This document shows positions 1 to 7,976 of a stretch of 64,000 bases of DNA, piece after piece. Position 1 is the first letter of the stretch. Each line of letters begins with the position of its first letter. Source of the DNA: Coprobacillus sp. (lineage in GTDB: Bacteria; Bacillota_I; Bacilli_A; RFN20; CAG-826). The translations under genes and the position numbers were made by a program. The notes under the pieces are model-generated. The model saw only the letters and a list, made by a program, of their open reading frames with translations. It was not told the origin of the DNA and ran no database searches. The stretch is taken from the NCBI GenBank assembly GCA_021203805.1, contig JAJQAM010000009.1, forward strand, positions 42,174 to 106,173, read 5' to 3'.

Positions 1-351
1 CGTTATATATCTGATAGAATCGCGGTTATTTACGCCGGTAAGATTGTGGAGCTAACAAAGGCGGACCGTCTCTTTGAAGCTCCGCTTCATCCTTATACTA
101 AGTCTCTTCTCACTGCGGTGCCTATTCCTGATCCACAGGTGGAAAAGAAGAAACAAATTGTTACATATAACCCGCTTGAATCTCACTCTTATTCAAGAGA
201 GGATGTTCCTTATCTTCGTGAGATTGAGCCAGGTCACTTTGTAAGATGTGATGAAAAAGAATTTGTCCTTTATAAGAAAGAGCTAGATAGATTAAATAGA
301 GAAAACGCTTTAAAAGCAGCGCAAAAACAAAAAGAAGGAGGTAACGTGTAA
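1..351 (+). CDS. oppF: Oligopeptide ABC importer ATPase, C-terminal end (partial)
   Basis: Only the last 116 codons are in the window, open at base 1. They read as the end of the ATPase of an oligopeptide/dipeptide importer: the stretch after the H-loop ([13 protein letters not shown]), then the family's HPY box ([13 protein letters not shown], codons 29-41 of the visible part) and a charged tail. Walker and signature motifs lie upstream, outside the window. Known role: hydrolyses ATP with a partner ATPase to drive peptide uptake. The stop overlaps the next start (TAATG), and a GAAGGAGG at 334-341 inside its last codons serves the downstream gene, so the two are one transcript. OppF rather than OppD is inferred from the tail and the last position in the operon. 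Confidence 0.85.
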   Translation, partial: RYISDRIAVIYAGKIVELTKADRLFEAPLHPYTKSLLTAVPIPDPQVEKKKQIVTYNPLESHSYSREDVPYLREIEPGHFVRCDEKEFVLYKKELDRLNRENALKAAQKQKEGGNV

Positions 352-2561
352 TGCCAAGAAACGTACAAGATTTATGTACTGATCACTTTGTTGAAGACGA
401 CATTGTCGCCGAGCAAGACACTACGAAAATGTCTCCTAGAAAGAAAAAATACATCATAGGACTATCCTGTGTTGGTGCTTTCCTTGTTGTTTTAGGTGTT
501 CTCTATTACTTCTTAGCGTCTGACTGGCTTCTTGACTATTCCACGATTAGCTATTTCACTTTCTCCTATAACCTTGGAGAGGATACCGCAACCCTTGTAA
601 GACTTAATGTTAATGAAGATTATCCTGAAAAGCTTTGGGTTCCCCGAAAAGTTAAGGGCATGAGAGTAACCGCTATTGCGGACGAAGCTTTTGCAGGCGC
701 TGATGAACTTAAAGAAGTGAAAATGAGCGATAACATTGAGACTATTGGAACAAGAGCTTTCTATAACTGTCCAAACCTTGAAAGTATTACCTTCTCTAAT
801 AATCTTACTTCAGTTGGTGCTTATGCCTTTGACGGCACTAAATTCCTAGAGGATTTACCTAATGAAGGTATCTCTCAGGTTAATAATATTCTTATTAAAG
901 TGGGACTTGATTACTTTGAAGATAATTCCATTTTAGTTAATGATGAGAACTCTTCTATTCCTGATGAATTTAAAGACTGCAAGACCTACTATTTTAGAGA
1001 TATTCACGCTGAGGGAATGGAAGTTCCTGAAATATGGATGAACGGCGTCTTTAATAGTAATGAAAAGCTCCTATATGTTGAAATGCCAGACTATCTTGAT
1101 AGCGTTCCAGCATACGGCTTTGCGGACTGCACTAATCTAAAAGAAATTGATTTCCCTTCCAATATTGAAGTGATTGAAGAGTATGCCTTTAGCGGCTGTA
1201 CGAGCCTAGAAAACGCTGATATCCCCACTCATGTGAATGAGATTGGGGCTTACGCTTTTAAAGATACACCCACTAAAATACCTACAGATTTATCCTTCCT
1301 TAGCTCGATTGGTGAGGGCGCATTCCAAAACTGCAGCGGTGTGACTAGTATTCTTTATCCCGCAGCAGAAGACGGAATCGGAAGAATTGAAAACTATGTT
1401 TTTGACGGCTGCACTAATCTCACTAATTTTGAATTTGTTGATGAAGATGTTATTGGCTATATTGGCACAGCGGCCTTTAGAGGAACTGCTATTACCGATT
1501 TTACTGTTCCTAAAGGCGTCATTCAAATAAGAGACTATGTTTTCTCTGATTGTCCTAATCTCACGGAGATTAGTCTCTATAATAACACCACTGGAACATC
1601 TCATATTACCGATTATCACACTGTTACTTATGTTGATGAAGAATATGATACTGAGTATGAAGAAATTGAGCCTGTCTACACTGATGATGGAGTGGTCTCT
1701 ATATGCGCCTACTCGTTCTATGATTCTCCTAACTTCTCCACGATACACCTCTATGATAAAGATGGAGTGGTCACTGGAGATGACGGCGAGCTTCATTTCC
1801 CTGTTACTCTTACCTCCCTTAATAACGCGAATGGTTCAGTAAGAGGGCATGCCTTTGAAAATACCGCGGTTAAATCCGCGACTATTCCGTACGGAGTAGG
1901 AACGCTTGGACAGTATAACTTTGCAAATGCGACGTCCTTAGAGTCAGTTACATTTGAGACAAGCGCAAGCGGCGCTGACTACACTAATACTATTGGTGAA
2001 GGATGTTTCTCTGGAGACACAAGTCTAACCACTATTGACCATGTTCCTACCACTCTTGACACCCTTGGAGCGAGTAGTTTTGACGGCTGCTCTAGCCTTA
2101 CCTCGTTTGACCTAAGTAATACGAAAGTTAACATTATCTACGCAAATACATTTAGAGGATGCTCTAGCCTTACTGAGGCTGGTATATCAGGTTCCACCAC
2201 GCTTATTTATGGCGGTGCTTATGATGGAGTAGTGTCCCTAGAAAGCATTATTATTCCTTCGACAGTTAATAGAATTTATAGCGGTGCTTTTGCTAATGAA
2301 ACTGATGAAAATCACACCGATAAGCTTAAGATCTACGAAGAAAGAACTGAGTCCAGTCTGAACGGACAGATTAATTCTTCGTCTATTGACACTGATTTCT
2401 TTGATGATACATGTGAGCTATATGTCTATGCAGAATATGATGAAGACGGCACTCTCATTGAATATGAAGATCATCTCACTGATATCAGTGGGTACTGGGA
2501 ATATGATGAAGAAACTGGCAATCCTAAGATTGTTTCGCCTACTGTAGAACCAGGGGAATAA
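351..2561 (+). CDS. Membrane-anchored leucine-rich-repeat (BspA/LRR_5-type) protein
   Basis: A 736-residue protein with a short cytoplasmic N-terminus ending in RKKK, one membrane segment at about 35-55, and an outside part of about 680 residues. From about residue 95 it is built of BspA/LRR_5 repeats: the pattern 'I-x-x-x-A-F-x-x-C-x-x-L-x-x-I-x-x-P' recurs (AFYNCPNLESITFSNNL, AFSGCTSLENADIPTHV, TFRGCSSLTEAGIS). No lipobox or LPxTG anchor is seen; the N-terminal helix should hold it. The family is known from surface proteins of gut and oral bacteria and some bind host proteins, but the ligand here is unknown. The start overlaps the preceding importer gene and has an excellent Shine-Dalgarno 9 bases upstream, so it is translated with the peptide transporter; a substrate-gathering or docking role is only a guess. 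Confidence 0.85.
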   Translation: MPRNVQDLCTDHFVEDDIVAEQDTTKMSPRKKKYIIGLSCVGAFLVVLGVLYYFLASDWLLDYSTISYFTFSYNLGEDTATLVRLNVNEDYPEKLWVPRKVKGMRVTAIADEAFAGADELKEVKMSDNIETIGTRAFYNCPNLESITFSNNLTSVGAYAFDGTKFLEDLPNEGISQVNNILIKVGLDYFEDNSILVNDENSSIPDEFKDCKTYYFRDIHAEGMEVPEIWMNGVFNSNEKLLYVEMPDYLDSVPAYGFADCTNLKEIDFPSNIEVIEEYAFSGCTSLENADIPTHVNEIGAYAFKDTPTKIPTDLSFLSSIGEGAFQNCSGVTSILYPAAEDGIGRIENYVFDGCTNLTNFEFVDEDVIGYIGTAAFRGTAITDFTVPKGVIQIRDYVFSDCPNLTEISLYNNTTGTSHITDYHTVTYVDEEYDTEYEEIEPVYTDDGVVSICAYSFYDSPNFSTIHLYDKDGVVTGDDGELHFPVTLTSLNNANGSVRGHAFENTAVKSATIPYGVGTLGQYNFANATSLESVTFETSASGADYTNTIGEGCFSGDTSLTTIDHVPTTLDTLGASSFDGCSSLTSFDLSNTKVNIIYANTFRGCSSLTEAGISGSTTLIYGGAYDGVVSLESIIIPSTVNRIYSGAFANETDENHTDKLKIYEERTESSLNGQINSSSIDTDFFDDTCELYVYAEYDEDGTLIEYEDHLTDISGYWEYDEETGNPKIVSPTVEPGE

Positions 2562-2563
2562 AT

Positions 2564-3730
2564 TTAATTACTAGTTTTATTATTTAATACATCTTTAAGA
2601 AAACCTACAAGGCCTTCGCTATTCGGCTTTAAAGCAAATAAATTATGCGCTTTCTCCTTTCCAACCGAGGCGAAGGTTTTTATATCCGCCTTAGTTAAAG
2701 AGAGGGCTTTATCAAGCTGCGCTGCTATTTCTTTGACTTCATTACTCTTAAGCCAGATAACTTCGTTTTTAAAGTATTTCTGAAGTTTATTATTTTTCGT
2801 GGATATCGTAAGATTACCCGCATTTATATAGTCGAGAACTTTAAAGGGAACGGAGTAGCGTTCATAGTCCTCAGTAAATGGTCTAACGTTAATATTTATT
2901 AAAGCGTTATAGATGTAATTTTCGGTTTCTCTTTGAGTGAGACAGCCAAGGTATTTAATCCCCTCGACGTCACTGATCTTATCTAAAAACTCTTTGTTTT
3001 CTCCATATCCTGAGATATAGAGTTTGGCTTTCTTTTTATCAAGGCTCTTATACGCATCAATAAGATTATCCACTCCATGTTTAGGATCAAGAGTGCCATT
3101 ATAATAGATGTATTTCTCATCTATTTTCGTAATCACGGGGTCCTTATCTTCCACTAAACCGGGAAGGATATATGAAGGTTTACCATTTTTATTAAAGAGG
3201 GAATTAAGATCTTCTGTGCAGCAGATATAACCATCAAAATCACTGCATTCCTCAAGTAGATTTACTGTAAATGACTTAGTAGTGTTATTTATTCCACTAG
3301 GAGTAGTTCTTGCTATTCCCACTATTTTAAGATGACTTTTTTTAGCGGCTCTTTTTGCGTTTCTAACTACGCTAGGATTAATTGTATCGGTAACAATTAT
3401 ACTCTCTTTATCCTTTTTAATTTTCCTTACAACTTTATATGATTCATATCGGTAGCATAAAGATCTTTTAAGAGTATTTCTCATGACCGGTAAGTAGCAG
3501 TAGTGGACATTTCTAATTATCTTATAATCGCCCTTTAATCGCTTCTCAGAGACATGCTGACGAGAGAAAGGTCTAAATGACACGACAGTCACTTTGTTCT
3601 TAGTAGCGAGGCATCTAATGAGCTTATCATGAAAAACTTGGCCTTTAGAGTTTATTCCAATATTCCATTCTTTTAGATAAGCATCATAGTCATCTTTATC
3701 AATTGCCGTGGTGAAGTAAATAATGTGCAT
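2564..3730 (-). CDS. GT-B glycosyltransferase (family 4-like)
   Basis: A 388-residue soluble protein with the two-domain layout of GT-B enzymes. The N-terminal half opens with a strand (MHIIYFTTAID) and a glycine-containing loop (NSKGQVFH); the C-terminal half has the nucleotide-sugar domain (YIYYNGTLDPKHGVDNLIDAY, then YISGYGENKEFL). The usual E-x7-E region reads NVRPFTEDYERYSVPFKVLD, with Asp in place of the second Glu. Donor and acceptor cannot be told. The gene converges on the LRR gene with only 2 bases between stops and diverges from ung. On its strand a TATTAT box (3737-3742) lies 6 bases before the ATG and no Shine-Dalgarno is present, so the mRNA is probably leaderless. Confidence 0.8.
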   Translation of the reverse strand: MHIIYFTTAIDKDDYDAYLKEWNIGINSKGQVFHDKLIRCLATKNKVTVVSFRPFSRQHVSEKRLKGDYKIIRNVHYCYLPVMRNTLKRSLCYRYESYKVVRKIKKDKESIIVTDTINPSVVRNAKRAAKKSHLKIVGIARTTPSGINNTTKSFTVNLLEECSDFDGYICCTEDLNSLFNKNGKPSYILPGLVEDKDPVITKIDEKYIYYNGTLDPKHGVDNLIDAYKSLDKKKAKLYISGYGENKEFLDKISDVEGIKYLGCLTQRETENYIYNALININVRPFTEDYERYSVPFKVLDYINAGNLTISTKNNKLQKYFKNEVIWLKSNEVKEIAAQLDKALSLTKADIKTFASVGKEKAHNLFALKPNSEGLVGFLKDVLNNKTSN

Positions 3731-3802
3731 ATAGATATAATACTCGAATTTATCATTAATTTCTAATTCTCTAATAAATATTTATTAGAAAAATGATAAA
3801 AT

Positions 3803-4501
3803 ATGATTATGAATTATGAGAGGATTAACTCCTGGAACGACTTTTTCTCTTCCATTAAAGAAGAGGATTTTTCTAAATCACTTCATCTATTCTTAGATGA
3901 AGAATATAAGAAAAATAAGTGTATGCCCCCTAGAAAGGATATCTTTAAGGCCTTTCAGCTCACCCCACTTGATAAGGTAAAAGTGGTTATTATTGGTCAA
4001 GACCCCTATATTGGGGATAACCAGGCAATGGGCCTAGCTTTTTCTGTGCCTAATGGAGAGGAGCTTCCTCCTTCCCTTATTAATATCTATAAAGAGATAG
4101 AAAAAGAGTTTTCTCTTCCTATGGACTATACAAGCGGGAACCTTGAGTATCTCGCTAGGCAGGGTGTTCTCCTTTTAAACACCATCCTATCAGTAAGAAA
4201 AGGGGAGAGCATGTCTCATAACACGAGTGAGTATCAAGAGTTCACTAAAAGAGTCATGGAGCTTTTAGACAGTAGAGACACTCCAATGGTATTTATGCTG
4301 TGGGGCGGGTACGCTAAAAAGTTTGCCGCCTATGTCACTAATCCTAAGCATAAGGTTTTAACCGCTCATCACCCCTCACCATTAAGCGCTAATAAAGGGG
4401 GATGGTTTGGTTGCAATAACTTTATTCAGTGTAATTCATTTCTAGTGGATAATCATCTCACTCCAATAAGTTGGAGTAATATTTCTTTCACAAAAAAGTA
4501 A
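3803..4501 (+). CDS. ung: Uracil-DNA glycosylase (family 1)
   Basis: Removes uracil from DNA as the first step of base excision repair. 232 residues, normal family length. The water-activating loop reads GQDPYIGDNQAMGLAFSV, where the usual form is GQDPYH-GPxQAHG: the catalytic Asp and the Tyr are kept but both histidines are Ile and Met. The second active-site motif is intact as HHPSPLSANKGGWFGCNNF, with the catalytic His, and the uracil-recognition Asn is probably in LLLNTILSV. The listed start is at 3803, but an extended -10 (TGATAAAAT, 3794-3802) abuts it, so the second in-frame ATG at 3809 (MNYERINSW) is the likely start of a leaderless message. Confidence 0.93.
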   Translation: MIMNYERINSWNDFFSSIKEEDFSKSLHLFLDEEYKKNKCMPPRKDIFKAFQLTPLDKVKVVIIGQDPYIGDNQAMGLAFSVPNGEELPPSLINIYKEIEKEFSLPMDYTSGNLEYLARQGVLLLNTILSVRKGESMSHNTSEYQEFTKRVMELLDSRDTPMVFMLWGGYAKKFAAYVTNPKHKVLTAHHPSPLSANKGGWFGCNNFIQCNSFLVDNHLTPISWSNISFTKK

Positions 4502-4519
4502 ATGCTTTTATAATAATCT

Positions 4520-4600
4520 TTGGGAGCTAGGTGAACCTGGCTGAGAGGATCCTTCTTAGGGTCGACCGTACCTGATCTAGGTAATGCTAGCGGAGGGAAA
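4520..4600 (+). promoter_or_regulatory. TPP riboswitch aptamer
   Basis: Matches the thi-box: GGGAGC at 4522-4527, GGCTGAGAGGATCC at 4539-4552, ACCTGATCTAGGTAATGC at 4570-4587, then AGCGGAGGGAAA at 4589-4600. P1 can form between the TTTGGG side (4519-4524) and the AAA that follows the GGAGGG. Binds thiamine pyrophosphate and turns off the thiamine transporter gene 41 bases downstream. The aptamer is a close match to the consensus. Confidence 0.95.
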
Positions 4601-4633
4601 CGTTTCATTTTACCCTCCTCCGCTTATGGAGGA
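4590..4633 (+). promoter_or_regulatory. Riboswitch expression platform: SD-sequestering hairpin and its competitor
   Basis: TCCTCC (4616-4621) pairs perfectly with the Shine-Dalgarno GGAGGA (4628-4633) across a 6-base loop, hiding the ribosome site of the start at 4641. The aptamer's own 3' strand GCGGAGG (4590-4596) is perfectly complementary to CCTCCGC (4617-4623), so an unliganded aptamer can take the anti-SD strand and free the site. There is no U-run, so control should be at translation. The pairing is seen in the sequence; the switching is inferred. Confidence 0.75.
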
Positions 4634-4640
4634 TTTTTAA

Positions 4641-5627
4641 ATGGAAAAAACAAAAAAGGCAATTATTAGTTTAGGATTAATTGTCCTTTTTATGGGTTTA
4701 TTTTTTGGGCCTTTTATTTCGATAAATAATGTTCAATATAGAGCAATTGAAGTCGTTTTTGCGGATTTTTCAAATGTTTTTACTTACATTTTGCTCCTTG
4801 TTTTTGTTTTATTATTGACCGCAATAATCCTTCAGTTTTTCGATAAAAATAAGTACGTCTGTTATACGCTTTTTATCATCTTTTTAGCCCTTGCGGTTCT
4901 CCTCTTTTTTACGCCTTATTTTTCTAGCCAGGTCTTAGGGGTTAGTAATAAAGATGTGTCTATGGGAGCCTACTCATTTGTGGTGGCTCTTATCTGTATT
5001 GTCCTTACTTGCTACTACTCCCAGTTCATTTTTATTAATAACCAATTTACTATTTCTGATATCGTTGAAATCGCTATGCTAGTGGCCCTCTCTATTATTC
5101 TTGATCTTCCTGTCTTTAAGATTAAGATAAGCGCTAACGGGGGGTCTATATCTCTAGCGATGCTTCCTATATTTATTATTGCCCTTCGTAAAGGATTTAT
5201 TAGAGGCTTTATCTCTGGAGGGATTATATACGGTCTTCTTGACTGCATGATTGATGGATACGGGATAGTGACCTATCCCCTTGATTACCTATTAGGCTTT
5301 GGGCTTCTTGCTATTATTGGTCTATTTAGAAAGTGGATCTTTAATAAAGACAAGAAGGTCACCGCTTTAGGAATTATATTCCTAATAGTGGGAATACTAG
5401 TAGGCTGCGCCTGTAGGACTATGGCCTCTACTTTATCAGGAATATTCCTCTATGGTCTTAATTTCATCGATTCTCTTATTTATCAGCTTATCTATATTGG
5501 TCCAAGCGCTGGTATAGTCCTTGTTGCAATGCTTGTTTTATATAAACCCCTTCTGAATATAAACGCTCGCTACCCAAGCGGCGGGTCAAGTAGGACTAAA
5601 TCTATTACCCCTAGCGATAACTCTTAA
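4641..5627 (+). CDS. thiT: Thiamine-specific ECF transporter S component (ThiT-like)
   Basis: A 328-residue integral membrane protein. Residues ~140-310 form the ThiT-type substrate-binding domain: a GGSISLAMLPIF loop, ALRKGFIRGFISGGIIYGLLD, and a conserved Pro-Leu-Asp-Tyr-Leu-Leu segment. In known ThiT these conserved residues contact thiamine. About four extra membrane helices precede the domain (7-27, 45-66, 75-92, 105-126), which makes it longer than the usual ~190 residues. The S component captures thiamine and needs the shared EcfAA'T module, not seen here. The TPP riboswitch directly upstream gives strong independent support for thiamine or a precursor as substrate. Confidence 0.87.
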   Translation: MEKTKKAIISLGLIVLFMGLFFGPFISINNVQYRAIEVVFADFSNVFTYILLLVFVLLLTAIILQFFDKNKYVCYTLFIIFLALAVLLFFTPYFSSQVLGVSNKDVSMGAYSFVVALICIVLTCYYSQFIFINNQFTISDIVEIAMLVALSIILDLPVFKIKISANGGSISLAMLPIFIIALRKGFIRGFISGGIIYGLLDCMIDGYGIVTYPLDYLLGFGLLAIIGLFRKWIFNKDKKVTALGIIFLIVGILVGCACRTMASTLSGIFLYGLNFIDSLIYQLIYIGPSAGIVLVAMLVLYKPLLNINARYPSGGSSRTKSITPSDNS

Positions 5628-5649
5628 ATATAGGTTTTCGCCTATATTT
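5626..5649 (+). terminator. AT-rich hairpin after thiT
   Basis: AAATATAGG (5626-5634) and CCTATATTT (5641-5649) form a perfect 9-base stem around TTTTCG. Only a short T-rich stretch follows, so termination may be partial. Confidence 0.5.
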
Positions 5650-5671
5650 ATTCATATTAGCGAATAAATAT

Positions 5672-5688
5672 GGTATATTTATTAGCGA
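5672..5688 (+). promoter_or_regulatory. Extended -10 promoter and ATTAGCGA repeats before the acidic membrane protein gene
   Basis: TGGTATATT (5671-5679) looks like an extended -10. The octamer ATTAGCGA occurs at 5656-5663 and again at 5681-5688, flanking the -10, 25 bases apart; it could be an operator pair or chance. The start codon is at 5699 with a weak GCGAGG as ribosome site. Confidence 0.4.
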
Positions 5689-5698
5689 GGTTTTTACT

Positions 5699-6988
5699 AT
5701 GGAAGACAAAGAATTAAAAGAAACTAAAGAAGAAAAGGTAGTAGAGGAAGCCGCTCCCGCTGAAGAAGTAGTGGAAGCTAGTGAGACTATAGCCGCTGAA
5801 GAAGTAGTGGAAGTGCCTACTGAAGAGACTCCTGTTACGGAAGTTCCTACAGAAGAAGTGCCTGCGTGTGAAGAAGTAGCGGCCCAAGAACCCACTGAAC
5901 CTACTCCCGCTACTGAAGAGCAGACACCCGCTGAAGATATCGCGGTCCTACCTTTATCTCCAGAAGAGGTTCTCCCCGAGCATATTGATTTAAGTGATAA
6001 GAAGGCCCTTAAGGGAGAGCAAGTTGATTATGAAAGTGAACTATCTAAAATTAAGGATGTTCAGTACGAGGGAGTTAATCAAGACCTAGCTAAAGTTGAA
6101 GAAGGTAGACAGGCCTTCATGAAAGTCTATAAACTCCAAAATCGTATCTCCTATATTGTCCTTGCAGTTGTTCTTATTTTTGCAATTGTTGGATTTATTC
6201 TCGTCTTAGCGGATCCAACCGAAGAAGGAGTGGGCTGGATGGCTATTCTTGGTTATGTCCTTATCGGTCTAGCGGTTGTTGCTATGATTGTGCAGTACAT
6301 TTTAGGGCGAAGGGGGACACCGAAAAAGAGTGCAGAATATGCTTCTTTAGCGATTGATACCTTTAATGCTTATAACTATTCATCTAGCGATTATTCAAAG
6401 GTTACTTATGATGAGCTTGAGAAAGTTGACGCTAGCGAAATCCTTGCAGATGGCGTCTATTATGATGTTGTGGATACTAAATCACAGGCGGTTGTTAGAG
6501 GGTGCTATGGAGGCGCTTTATTTAAATGCGCGAATGTCTCAGTCCTTGTTAAAAGTGATAGCAAGAGACAAAATGACACCGCTTTCTTAGGCCGATATAT
6601 TACCTATCCAAACACACTTAAAATAGAAAATAGAATCATTATTAATCTCAAAGGCGCTAAGGCTATTGATTTACCCACTAATACCTTTGACCTTGTCAAA
6701 GCTAGAGACGATGAAATAATGACTATTTACGCGAAAGAAGGAGTGGCGATTAAAGACGCTATTCCAAATAAATTCCTAACGGCAATTCAGGAGATTGGAG
6801 TGACCGATTCCCTTCTAAATATCAACATTGTTTTATGGAGCGGTCATACTGCTGTCTATCTTACTTATGTTGATGAATATGTCTCTGTGCCTGTTGATCA
6901 TCCCCTTGTGGAAGAGCAGTATATTAAGGGCAGAGATGACATATTAAAAACTCTTAAAGCATTAAAAACAATTAATAAAACCAAATAA
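5699..6988 (+). CDS. Membrane protein with long acidic N-terminal tail, unknown function
   Basis: 429 residues. Residues 1-~95 are a disordered tail of Glu, Val, Pro, Thr and Ala with repeats of the type EEVVE and VPTEE. Two membrane helices follow at 150-171 and 181-203 with a short acidic turn between. The remaining ~220 residues form a cytoplasmic domain (FLGRYITYPNTLKIENRIIINLKG and an intact C-terminus). It faintly recalls DUF3137-type membrane proteins, but I cannot place it with confidence. With two helices both the tail and the C-terminal domain should be on the cytoplasmic side. The next gene starts 17 bases downstream on the same strand. Confidence 0.75.
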   Translation: MEDKELKETKEEKVVEEAAPAEEVVEASETIAAEEVVEVPTEETPVTEVPTEEVPACEEVAAQEPTEPTPATEEQTPAEDIAVLPLSPEEVLPEHIDLSDKKALKGEQVDYESELSKIKDVQYEGVNQDLAKVEEGRQAFMKVYKLQNRISYIVLAVVLIFAIVGFILVLADPTEEGVGWMAILGYVLIGLAVVAMIVQYILGRRGTPKKSAEYASLAIDTFNAYNYSSSDYSKVTYDELEKVDASEILADGVYYDVVDTKSQAVVRGCYGGALFKCANVSVLVKSDSKRQNDTAFLGRYITYPNTLKIENRIIINLKGAKAIDLPTNTFDLVKARDDEIMTIYAKEGVAIKDAIPNKFLTAIQEIGVTDSLLNINIVLWSGHTAVYLTYVDEYVSVPVDHPLVEEQYIKGRDDILKTLKALKTINKTK

Positions 6989-7005
6989 TTGAGCGGGGTT
7001 TTATC

Positions 7006-7533
7006 GTGGCAATTGAATCCCAGTCAGTCAAAATTATTTGCTATAAACACGATGGTTCTCTTCACCGAACATGGGAGAAAGGTTTTGTCTTGGAAGATAA
7101 TGATGAATTTATTATTACCGCGGCCAAACGTAACCATGTTAGTGAGCCAGGAGGTAGGGAGTGGTACACTAATGAACCAACGATTACTATCTTCTCTAAA
7201 AAGGATTGGTATAATGTCCTCTGCATGTTTAAAAAAAGCGGAATCTCTTATTACTGTAATATCTCCTCTCCCTCTATTATTGAAGATAACGCAATCAAAT
7301 ATATCGATTATGATTTAGATATTAAAAAATTCACTGATGGAAAGATAAAAATCCTAGATCAGACTGAGTATCGTAATAATAAAAAACTATACGAATACTC
7401 AGATGACTTAGATAAAGTCTTACACTATGCCATGGAAAAGATGAAAAAACTTATGGAGGATGAAATGTTCCCGTTTGACGATGAAATTAGTCGTCGTTAC
7501 TATGAGGTATTTCAGTCTTATTTAAACTTATGA
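7006..7533 (+). CDS. Nucleoside tri-/diphosphatase, YgaC/Ntdp family (DUF402)
   Basis: 175 residues, the same length as Bacillus YgaC and Staphylococcus Ntdp, which are metal-dependent phosphatases acting on nucleoside tri- and diphosphates. Shared landmarks: SYKHDG-like IICYKHDGSLHRTW near the start, WYTNEPTITIFSKKDWYNV, SYYCNISSP, and the acidic IKYIDYDLDIKKF motif that binds metal in the family. The start is GTG at 7006, chosen because homology begins at once. The stop (TGA) overlaps the tsaE start as TTATGA, so it heads the tsa operon. TGA as stop here shows UGA is not reassigned to Trp. Confidence 0.88.
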   Translation: MAIESQSVKIICYKHDGSLHRTWEKGFVLEDNDEFIITAAKRNHVSEPGGREWYTNEPTITIFSKKDWYNVLCMFKKSGISYYCNISSPSIIEDNAIKYIDYDLDIKKFTDGKIKILDQTEYRNNKKLYEYSDDLDKVLHYAMEKMKKLMEDEMFPFDDEISRRYYEVFQSYLNL

Positions 7534-7976
7534 GAAAAGATATTGTTACAAGTAGCGAAGAAGAAACTAAAGAAATTGGGCGCCAATTTGCAGCGGTTTG
7601 TAAAACCGGATCCGTTTTATGCCTATACGGCGATTTAGGAAGCGGGAAGACAACTTTTGTAAAAGGTTTTGCCGAAGGCCTAGGTATTACAAAAGAGGTT
7701 ACCTCGCCAACATTTAATATAATGTGCCTATATGAATGTGAGAAAGGAGTCCTAGTCCATATCGATGCCTATAGGCTATATGAGCAGCAAATTGAACTTG
7801 GTCTAGATGAGTTTATTGGAGAGGACGGAACTTACTCTCTTATTGAGTGGCCTAAGTATATTGATGAATTCATCCCTATTACCGCTTTAGAGATTGAATT
7901 TGTTAATTTAGGGAATGATATTAGAGAGCTTAAGCTTAAAGGGCCTGAAAGAGTCCTAGATAAGATAAATTTATGA
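7530..7976 (+). CDS. tsaE: tRNA t6A biosynthesis ATPase TsaE
   Basis: 148 residues. P-loop GDLGSGKTTFVKG at ~36-48, the switch SPTFNIMCLYE, and the HIDAYRLY segment are the markers of TsaE (YjeE/YdiB). It is the ATPase that supports TsaB-TsaD in making N6-threonylcarbamoyladenosine at position 37 of ANN-decoding tRNAs. It overlaps Ntdp by 4 bases and tsaB by 4 bases (ATGA), so the whole run is translationally coupled. Confidence 0.95.
   Translation: MRKDIVTSSEEETKEIGRQFAAVCKTGSVLCLYGDLGSGKTTFVKGFAEGLGITKEVTSPTFNIMCLYECEKGVLVHIDAYRLYEQQIELGLDEFIGEDGTYSLIEWPKYIDEFIPITALEIEFVNLGNDIRELKLKGPERVLDKINL

Noticed and set aside
1290..1796. 168-codon antisense frame in the LRR gene
   Set aside because: Shadow of a biased repeat sequence; no ribosome site and a composition unlike real proteins.
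5611..5895. 94-codon Ser/Thr-rich minus-strand frame
   Set aside because: Mirror of the Glu/Val/Pro-rich N-terminus of the membrane protein at 5699; low-complexity artefact.
7006..7976. UGA read as tryptophan (Mollicutes code 4)
   Set aside because: UGA ends the Ntdp and tsaE frames exactly at family ends with ATGA overlaps, and Trp is encoded by TGG throughout.
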